DNA of 50,720 bases from positions 1,458,627 through 1,509,346 of the forward strand of contig BFEA01000163.1 in NCBI GenBank assembly GCA_003427395.1, in the 5' to 3' direction. Below, one piece after another: positions 31,303 to 39,760 of the stretch (position 1 is the stretch's first letter; each line of letters starts with the position of its first letter). Origin of the DNA: Chara braunii. Its lineage: Eukaryota > Streptophyta > Charophyceae > Charales > Characeae. The notes under the pieces were generated by a model. That model searched no databases and had not been told where the DNA came from. It saw only the letters and a list, made by a program, of their open reading frames with translations. Position numbers and translations under genes: made by a program.

Positions 31303-32765
31303 CCTGGTTTTTGCTATCGACAGGAAATAAGTTGGTTTAAAGTCTAAGTATTTCGCACAAGGCGCGGCTGCGTCTATGATTTATGTTGACTAGATGGTTG
31401 ACTAGTGTAGAGGGTGTGTGGGCGCGCAGGCTTCGAGGCGCGCGTGATTTTTATTTATTTACGATTGAAGAGTCGGCGTGATCGCTGGCCTGACTTGTAT
31501 TTCTGATTAAGTTAGGATTAAAGAGATCATGTCTCCTTGACTAGTGTGCTTGCCTATGACTTGTGCGTATGTACGTGGACGGCATCAACAACAATGTGAT
31601 ATTAAAACGTTGTGGTAAGTTCTGCGCGTCACACAATAGTCGTTTATATAGGGGTCCGCAAGAGCCAGACCCGACCTTGGGCCTAGCACTAGCGGTACGG
31701 CATTATACTCCATCAAAGAAGGTTCAGGGATCGAGAACGAGCGGCGACGGCGCGAAGAAGTCAGAGTAGTGCGAAGGAGACCAAAGGGTTGAGGGCCCGT
31801 CGGGGCTATCCCCTTGGTTTTACGGTCGGCGGCGTCAGAACGATGCCAGCATTTTCTTTTTCTTTTCCTCGATCGTCGTATTCAAATGATTGAAAGTTTC
31901 GAAACCGGCACTCTTGACTCAAGCGTGACGCTGGGTTTGGAGGCCGTCGCGATAGCCAAGGACCTTGAGCGCACGCCTCTTTTGACGATCCCGTCCGGAT
32001 TCCAACATGTCGGGGTGTTGGTGGGGTCCCCCTGCCCCGCTAGTCTTGAAAAGACGGACCGAGAAAGGTCAATACGACCGAGAGTGGTGGGGGCCACAAG
32101 CTGTGCCCAGCCGTACATACGGAACCCCTCTTACTCCATCTTCAGAACACCGAGCTGAATGTTGTTACTATTGCCGATATTAAAACAAGGCCCCGCTGTA
32201 TTTGGGGCACAGACTTGTAGCAGGCCTGCTCCCATGGACTACAGCCTCTGCCAATACGGATCTGCCTGTTGGGAATCCAAAGGGTGGCTACTTCGCCCCG
32301 GGCAGAGATAGGTTGGGCGGAGCCCAAGCAAAGGTCCGCGGAGCTAGCAGAGACAACAGTTAAAGCGTATGGGGAAGGGCCCAACGAAGATCCGACATGC
32401 TAATCGGCTGGTGGACTCGGCGAGCACTCGGGGGAGACGTAAAGCGATGTTGCGGGTAGCTGTTCGTCGTAAGAGGAAGAGTATCTCGCCAATCCACGCA
32501 TTGGCCGGTTCCTTCAAAGTCGACTCAGGATAGTGGAATCTGTTGATCGGCCCGTCGAAGGTTGCAAGGCTATCAATGTCAAACAGTTAGGATAGCGCAG
32601 GTAACGGGGATGGGATGGCCGCGAAGAACGAAGTAGAGGCGGAAACGGAGTAGCGTAGGAAGACTGGAGATAGGAGAAACGATCAACTTGGATGGAAAGT
32701 CGGGGTGAGTACACAAGGGGCAAAGGGGAACGCAGCGACGGAGCTAAGAAGCTATGAGAGAGCAA
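31303..32765 (-). other. E-right distal sequence, no gene
   Basis: Non-coding. 31250-31480 and 31640-31850 match 20680-20900 and 20280-20480 of E-left. The TATA-like TATATAAACG is at 31650-31641. Nothing else is recognised. Confidence 0.55.
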
Positions 32766-34804
32766 AACTCACGGTTCTTACCCGGTGCTTGGTGGAATCA
32801 GACGAACCATGTGTCGATGTATGGGTTTTTGACCAAGGCGAGTCGATTGGTGGTGTTAGTTTTGATGGGTAATTAGTAGAATGCGAGGTAGTAGAGAGAG
32901 GAACTGCGCGAAGGTGTTGAGGAAACACAAATATGGTAGGAAGGAAAACACCTCTCCCATTCGTTCCGTCGTAAGTTAGAGAAGGAGGAAAGTGACTTTT
33001 GAGGTTTCGTTCGAACTCGATTCCGACGGTAGAAGTAGCGGGAGGATAACAGGATGGGCGTTACTATGCAAACGTAGTGCACGAGGTGAGTATCGGAGAA
33101 CGGAGTTGAGGACGAAGGCGGGAAGAAGAGAAGTGAGGAGTATATAGTGCTACTGAATAAGAGTGGAAACGGGCGAGGGAGAGGCCTACCTGGGGGTTCT
33201 TGCGCAGGGCGAGTTCTACTGTGGAGTTGGATTATGGGTTAAGGGAGACGGATTGGTAAGAGGAGAGGAGTGGACTACGCGTGGGGTAAAAAGCACGTAC
33301 CTGCTGCGGTGTGCCGATGTATCCTCTCGCGTCCTAGAGGAAGAATCATTTGGTTATGCTCATCCTACCGACGGGGGTGGCGAGGATAAGTGAGCCACAT
33401 GGAGGAGTGTTACTTGCTGGCCGGCGTGTTTGCTTCCGCCTCTGCGCATGTGTTTGGAGAGCGGAGCTGGGGGGGGGGAACTAGCGTAGCGAAGGGTGAA
33501 AGTGGCAACGGAGAAGAAGGTCAGGAACGAAGTGAGACCGCGGAAGGGACGAAATAGAGGAATGAATCTGGCAAGATTTGGTGCCAAATGCATTCAGTAG
33601 AAGAGAGGGCAGAACATGAGTATGGCGGAGGGAAAAATCGTCTAGATCACTCGATACTTAACGGAAACGAGTGAACCAAAAGCCAAAGTGGGGGTTATTG
33701 GCTATGGCAAATCCAATGGTACGGTCACATTTGGAGGTTAGTACTTAACGGAAACGAGTGAACCAAAAGCCAAAGTGGGGGTTATTGGCTATGGCAAATC
33801 CAATGGTACGGTCACATTTGGAGGTTAGTAACTAGCTTTAGCTGCAACAAGCAGAGGAGGTGCGCAGAGATAAGGAAGAGCGAAATGTCGGGTATCGAAT
33901 GAAGGACAGAGGAAAGGAGGAAGGGAAAACTTACCGGGTCCGGCCAGGAGTTTGGCACGAAACGCTCGTAGAAGGGGGGAAGTTGGGAGTGGCATGTCCT
34001 CACGATCTGAAGAAGATCCGGCTCGACTAGCAGCAGAGGCGGAACACTCACCTGGTCATTACAGTAACCTGCGTAGTCAACATCTGGGAGCATGAGGTAG
34101 TAATTGAATGATTGGTGGAAGGGGCAGATGGATCAGGACAAAGGAATGGACCAAGTAGCGATATAAGGTATATGTTGGGTGATAACGGGAGACTCATTCC
34201 TACTCAGCATAGTCGGTGAGCCACGAGAGTCGGAGACCTACCTGTTGGGGCTATAGACCAGCCACAGGACATAGGGACTTACCTGCGGAACGTGAACCAA
34301 CACCTGAGTTGTTGCTCAAAGTGCACGTCAGCCAGACATAGTGGAGGATAGAGTTCTTTCTTGATTCTATGGGTGGTGGTGCACGACTGTTCTTACGTAT
34401 GCAAGCGTGAGCAGATTAGAGAGCTCCTCTGCAGTCGAAACTTAATGAAGTACTGAAGAACACAGGTTTTTGCTCAAGAGGGGACCAGGCTGTGCAGATT
34501 ACTGCTCTACAGGCTATTTGACGTTGCTGTTTCTGAAGAGTTGGGTGTTGATATTACAGCCCAACCTCCTTTGGTAATACTGTTTCCTCATTGGTTGAAG
34601 TGCCATGGGGGATCACTGTGTTTAATAGAAAGACTATTGGAAAGGACTGCTTGAAAACTAACCAACAGACGCTGCGAATGGTTGGAGCCTAGGAGAGGCC
34701 AGCCGCAGAAGTGGCAGACTTACCAGCCGGTTGGGACACTGGTCATCTTGTTGGACGGAAACGACAGCTAGAGGGAGAGCCACGAGGCTGTGGACTCACC
34801 TTTG
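32766..34804 (-). other. Cluster of 5' splice-site-like motifs (E-right)
   Basis: On -, strong donor-like words occur near 34804 (AAAGGTGAGT), 34727 (CTGGTAAGT), 34286 (GCAGGTAAGT), 34246 (ACAGGTAGGT), 34055 (CCAGGTGAGT), 33938 (CCGGTAAGT), 33304 (GCAGGTACGT) and 33191 (CCAGGTAGG). All lie in the element sense. No exon frame or acceptor set supports a gene. Confidence 0.5.
33647..33828 (+). repeat. Hairpin D and exact 87-bp tandem duplication
   Basis: TCACTCG (33647-33653) pairs with CGAGTGA (33668-33674) around a loop ending TTAACGGAAA. Bases 33655-33741 are then repeated exactly at 33742-33828; the second copy lacks the left arm. Confidence 0.9.
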
Positions 34805-35640
34805 GTCAGCGCACCTGGGATCATGAGCGCAGCGGAGTAACTGCGACTATTGAGGAGGGAATGGTGCGATGCCTCGTTGAGTACAGTGTGACGGGGTGTT
34901 GAGGTTTGTAGTATACGGTACGACAATGCCCTGCAGTTGCACGCAAGTGATGTACATAGAACGGTCTGCCGAAGTTTCACGGAGTTGTCTGTGCGTTGGA
35001 CTGCAAGGGAGGCTGGTGCCACAACGAGGAGGAGTGGATGCGAGGAGGGTTATTGCTGCAAACTTGAGGAGTCGTCAGAGGGTTGGCTTCGATAGTTTGA
35101 CGTTGGATTTGACCAGGCTGCTGCATTTTGGCCACCATTGCGGGACCCTCAGGCGAATCGAGGAAACAAGGCCCTCTCCCGAGAGTCTGAGTGCACCTCT
35201 CTTGGATCTGAGAGTCTCAACCTATCTCCTTCTATCCTTCTTACTCGAAGTGTGGTCTGCTGGTTACGAAGGGAAGGCGGCAGGCAGGATTGCAACCCGT
35301 AGGACCGCATTAAGACTCTGTGGGGAGTTCACCCACCGATTGGGGGAGCTCTGCCAGAACATAGGTGAGGTTCTGGAGGCAGGGAACCATCAGGTATATC
35401 ATGCTCTATCTGTATGACCCCACTATACCCCTAGTTGTTTATCTCCCTTTAGTTTGACTGATGTATGCATAAGGTTGCCCCTATGATTTGCTTTCTTTCA
35501 GAACTTAATCAGACTAAATTGATGGAATGCATGAGAGTGAAGTTTAAGTTTATTCTTATTTTGACTGAAAGCAGACTAAGGGATGAACTGGGGGAAAGTG
35601 GGAGGAAGGCAAACTGTATGCGTTTGACTGGGTCAAAAAA
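34805..35640 (-). other. E-right segment with conserved block, no gene
   Basis: 35130-35390 matches the GGTTGCAATCCC block of E-left. The rest is unassigned. Confidence 0.5.
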
Positions 35641-35643
35641 GGA

Positions 35644-36268
35644 CTGGGTATTGTGTTCTAAGCTGAATGGCCCAGGGTTGTGTTTATTTGGCTGTTTTCT
35701 GAAGGGCCAGGCATTGTTTCTAAGTTGAATGGCCTGGTTGCTATGTTTATTTTCTGAGGGCTGCCTGATGTGAAGGGGTTTCCTTGTTTTATTCTGAGGG
35801 AGGATTTTGGTCTAAGGCTAAGCATTGTTTCTAAGCTGAATGGTTTAGCCTGAAAACCGCGCACATAAGTATAACCTGAGTATAAAAGGAAATATTTTAC
35901 TTATATATTTGCATGTGAACTGGCAGTTGGGCATTGTTTCCAAGCCGAATGATCCAGCGCTAAGCCATATCACTAAGAAGCGAAGGGAACTTACAAAGTA
36001 TAATTGGAAATAGCCTGAGCAAGCTGAACATTGTTTCCAAGCCGAATTGTTCAGACCCCTGCCCATATTTGTATTTTCTTTTGAGAACAAAGTCAGAGAA
36101 TTATTAAATCTTGGATATTAGACAGTTCAGGGCAGCTAGGCATTGTTTCCAAGCCGAATGGTCTAGTCATATGCCCAAAGAAGAGAAAAGTAGTAGTGCA
36201 ACATGTTCATGTATATCCTAAGGCACGCTGGACATTGTTTCCAAGTCGAATGGTCTAGCATTCGTGCC
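35644..36268 (+). repeat. Hairpin array C: constant loop, changing stems
   Basis: The loop resembles ATTGTTTCCAAGCCGAAT, related on the opposite strand to the array A loop. Stems: CTGGG/CCCAG (35644-35675). CCAGGC/GCCTGG (35707-35737). GGCTAA/TTAGCC (35816-35850). GTTGG/CCAGC near 35926-35958. CTGAAC/GTTCAG (36024-36054). CTAG/CTAG inside GGGC/GCCC (36130-36175). GGCACG/CGTGCC outside CTGGAC/GTCTAG (36222-36268). Confidence 0.88.
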
Positions 36269-36281
36269 ATGTGTAAGTTGG

Positions 36282-36413
36282 GTATAAGAAATAAAGTATC
36301 TGAAGACTCGTGAACTATCTTATGAGAAATAACTTGGGATGGTGAGAGTATAAGAAATAAAGTATCTGAAGACTCATGAACTATCTTATGAGAAATAACT
36401 TGGGATGGTGAGA
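36282..36413. repeat. 66-bp tandem duplication
   Basis: Bases 36282-36347 recur at 36348-36413 with one difference (G/A). Confidence 0.92.
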
Positions 36414-36599
36414 GTACTTACTTTTGTGGTTTGGCTTGCATGTGACTGAGTACGACTACTACTTAGTCTGAGTTTCAGGTTGATAGGTAGTTCCGTTAGT
36501 TGCTCGCCACGTGCTAGAGTCATAGGAGTTAGTTTCAATTCCTGCATTTTTTGAATTAAGTTTATTTTTACGTAGGTCGATTTCTGCATTTTCAAGGAT

Positions 36600-37240
36600 C
36601 ATTTATTATACTTGGTCTTGTATAAACTTTGGTAAGCCACTTTCTCTACGGGAAGCGCTGCCGAAATTTCTACAAAACCAAGGAGTTAGTCAGATTTTGC
36701 CCCTTTCAGGGTCCAGTTGTCCCGACTTTTTGACTTAGTAAAAATCTGGAAAACCTCCTTTTCTACAAGGAGTGATGCCCAAATTTTTGCCAATTCAGAG
36801 AATTAGACAAAATTGGACTTTGAGAAGTCAAAGTCACTTATTTATTCTGAACTTAGCTTTGTATAAATCTTGGAATAACACTTTGTCTACGGGAAGCGCT
36901 GCCGAAATTGCTACAAATCTAAGGAGTTAGTCAAATTTTGTCTTAAAGTTGAACTCATGTATCGATTCCGAGTTCATATCTGACTTAGTACAAATATGGG
37001 AAGTCTACCTTTTTAAAGGAAGTGCTGCCCAAATTTTTACTAATTCAGGGAGTTAGGCAAATTTTGGCTTTCCAGAGTTAGGGATTTTCTTGCTTTCATG
37101 TCGGGGCTATTATAAATTCTGCGAAGGCACTTTTCCTACGGGAAGTGCTGCCAAAATTTTCCTAATTTAGAGGAGTTAGATTATATTTTGATAGGTGGCA
37201 ATCTCGGCAGTTCACTTTGTATAGAGGAGATTCCGCCAAA
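36600..37240 (-). repeat. Dimeric tandem repeat of E-right
   Basis: Type 1 (GGGAAGCGCTGCCGAAATT) and type 2 (AAGGAAGTGCTGCCCAAATT) units alternate near 36650, 36770, 36893, 37020 and 37140, as in E-left. Confidence 0.8.
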
Positions 37241-37450
37241 AGACCTACCTTTCCATTAGGCATTGGTTTAAGGGTAGACCCAAGATTAAGTTAAGTAAAA
37301 TGATCCTTGGTGGAATTGAGATATGGAGGTTACGCTTGATTTGGACTCATAGATTTAGCTTGGGGCTGGTCTGTCTTATGTTACAGGTCCTTCTGGACGT
37401 TTGATTTGAAATCAGGACAAGGTTCATCTTGATCCTGCAAGGATCGCTTT

Positions 37451-37469
37451 CTGTTATCACTGATAACAG
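37451..37469. other. 19-bp palindrome of E-right
   Basis: CTGTTATCACTGATAACAG; identical arms to E-left at 14144-14162 despite divergence around it. Confidence 0.85.
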
Positions 37470-38170
37470 GTCGGTTGCCGATTCGTCTATTTACGACTCA
37501 ATTCCAATTCACCCTCAATACTCAACCTAAAAGGCTTTAGCCTTGGTGATTTTATTGTTTTGTTAAGGTTTCACCCGGACTTTTATTGAATGGCCATTTA
37601 ACAAAGGTACTGAGTACTTAATTATGGTTGGTTGGACAGAGGTTGGGGATTGCATGGCTAAAGCGAGGGGTATGAGTATAGAGATTGGTTGGAGTTGACT
37701 CCGTGTAGTGCGTGGATTCTTGCTTGGCTCTTTGATGTGATTGCAGGTATGTTCTGTGGTTCGGATTTTTGATTGGACTGCCTGCGATCACACATATATA
37801 TATGGTTGTGAGGAGTCCCACTGTGATTGTGAGAAGTGATCGTCACATACTTATCCCCCTATATATATGTGCATTTATGTTGGGTGTTCACGTGGTCTGA
37901 GTGTGCCACGCTTAAAGGTAAAAATTGGGGTTGGGATCGAGGAAAGAAAGAAAACCCCTTCTACAGGGTTGTATGATTCTTAGGGATTTCTTAGTCGGAC
38001 GTTAGTCCTGGGCCTGGATTCGAGGTCCTTGTCCAGGACATCCCAGACCCTAGACTCTGCAGGGAAGGAATCTTCCCCGGCGCAGAGCCTATCTGCCCTG
38101 CCCGTCGAGACACCCAACCCTGAGGCCAGAAATGTCGCAAGGGCTGAACGACATATCCTTCAGCCGTTCA

Positions 38171-38199
38171 ATATCGTGAAGGGCAACCCCTCACGATAT
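38171..38199 (+). other. ATATCGTGA hairpin
   Basis: ATATCGTGA (38171-38179) pairs perfectly with TCACGATAT (38191-38199). The E-left partner (near 13411-13440) pairs ATATCGTG with CATGATAT through one G-T. Confidence 0.75.
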
Positions 38200-38288
38200 A
38201 TTCCTTCAACCATTCAATATCGCGAGGCCGAAACCGCGATTGCCGCGTATGACTAGCATCGCCGGTTGATGTAGGAAGGGCTTGCTAC

Positions 38289-38317
38289 CGCGCAACTTTA
38301 TAACAAAATCTTGCGCG
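38289..38317 (-). promoter_or_regulatory. TATA-in-loop hairpin, E-right copy 2
   Basis: CGCGCAA (38289-38295) pairs with TTGCGCG (38311-38317). Read on -, the loop contains TTATAAAG. Confidence 0.6.
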
Positions 38318-38464
38318 CGACATTCGCTCGTCCTAGTGTCTAGAGTTATGGGACTAAGTGATTCGTATGTATACATGTGTGTCCCGAGTCAGTATAGGTC
38401 GTTGGTGCTTACCGAAAAGGTTACCCAAGGGTGTGATTTTTGAGATGGGGAGGCCTTCGGCCTA

Positions 38465-38885
38465 TTTTTGCTTTTTAGCGTTACTATAGTTGGACGTTGT
38501 AGTCCGTGGCAACCGTCAAAGTCAAACCCCTTGACTCGTTTTCAAGCCCTAGGGGAAGGAGCTGGTCTCCAAGGCCATAAGAGACGATTGCCACCACAGG
38601 TACGAACCTGTGTACCACCCACTCTTCGCAGGGTGCAGAAGAGGGTGTGGTTCTCAACCGCACTTGGCGGTTGTCCAGCATCGAGAGATTAACCCTCAAG
38701 GCGCGTGTCAGCCGACACTTGAGTGTCGAATGCGACCCTCGAGACTAGCGAGGACCGCAAGAGTATGGGCACTTCGTAGTACGCCATCATTGCGACTATT
38801 TGCGAATGATTGCATTGCTAGTCGATATGAGTAGGCCTTGAGTCCGCGCAGTTTTATACTAAGTCTCGCGCGCGACGCCTATCTG
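38465..38885 (-). repeat. E-right pre-core module and TATA-in-loop hairpin copy 1
   Basis: Equivalent to 12700-13140. It contains a CAACCGC/GCGGTTG hairpin (about 38657-38675), a T-arm-like stem-loop around ACAGGTACGAACCTGT and a CGACACT/AGTGTCG hairpin. CGCGC/GCGCG (38845-38872) encloses AGTATAAAAC read on -. Confidence 0.65.
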
Positions 38886-38889
38886 ATTT

Positions 38890-39451
38890 CCGCATCGGAA
38901 AGTTATGGGATGGCTAACGAAGGGACTAGGAGTGTTGTCGCGTTGTTCGTCTAGCGTCGTTCTGTATAGGTATAGGTGTGTGTGTGTGTACCTTTATTTT
39001 TATGTTCTTTATAGTGGTGTGCACGTGGTGAGCGGGATACGTCCTAGTCGACCGACGCCGAGTCGCGCTTGGGACTTCAGCCCCCCAAGATGTCGGTTCG
39101 CTTGCGGGTCCCCGTAGGAGTAATACCGCGCGTACCCCCTATGCTACAGCGAACGAGAAACGCCCTCGACTCGTCCACCTCTGCAATTGCAGCTGATCAG
39201 CTTTCGTACTGTGGACTAGTAGCTCGATGGGGATACGCCCACCGAAGGGAGGTGACAGCTCCCGCAAGGTGGAGGTAAGTCATGCCTCCCGTAGGCCCTA
39301 TCCTGTCGTAGGTATGGCTGGCGCACTCCGCCGGAGCGGCTTGCGGAAGCTCCATGTATATTCGCGACGAAGGAATAAACCAACTCTTGCATGACGCGGC
39401 CGGGAGGGTCCCGCACTGCCCTTGAGTAGTGCCGAACCGATGCGCTCGACA
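38890..39451 (-). repeat. Conserved element head (F') of E-right
   Basis: Matches 12055-12690 and ends at the TGTCGAGC start. The first hairpin pairs GCACT with AGTGC. Confidence 0.82.
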
Positions 39452-39756
39452 GCGCGTACCCCCTATGCAACAGCGAACGAGAAACGCCGTCGGCCGGGCC
39501 ACCTTTGCGATTGCATACGAAAAACCTTCGTATGTGGTTCGGTAGCTCGACAGGGGTACGCCCACCCAAGGGATGGTGACAACTCCCGCGGGTGGAGGTT
39601 AGTTGTACCTCGCGTAACCCTATCCTGTCGTAGGGGTTCACGAGAGGTATGGTTGGTGCACTCGGCCGGAGCGGCAAAACGCTCTGCGACGAAGTCCTGC
39701 AAAATCCTGCGTGACGCGGCCGGGAGGGTCCCCCTGCGGGACCGATGGGCTCGACA
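39452..39756 (-). mobile_element. E-mid element, 5' start inside gypsy pol
   Basis: A second F' head, TGTCGAGCCC at 39756 running down to 39452, where E-right interrupts it. Its first hairpin pairs GGTCCC with GGGACC over a short loop. Beyond 39756 the gypsy reverse-transcriptase frame begins abruptly, so this element truncates pol in the window; the other half of the gypsy should lie past the far end of E-mid. Confidence 0.7.
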
Positions 39757-39760
39757 CCGC

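Larger units (their letters stand above)
31270..39451 (-). mobile_element. E-right: 8.2-kb non-coding element inserted in E-mid
   Basis: On -, it starts TGTCGAGCGC (39451) and ends ACCGACA (31270). ACGCG flanks both ends, offset by one C at the head side (immediate 4-mers read GCGC/GCGT on +). Flanking DNA on both sides is F' head sequence of one older E copy, which shows nested insertion. The order of parts matches E-left. No protein is encoded. Confidence 0.75.

Noticed and set aside
4788-39451. True chromosomal palindrome or inverted duplication
   Set aside because: The mirror arms differ in insertions and in order at several points, and each block has its own TGTCG/CGACA borders; nested insertions explain it better.
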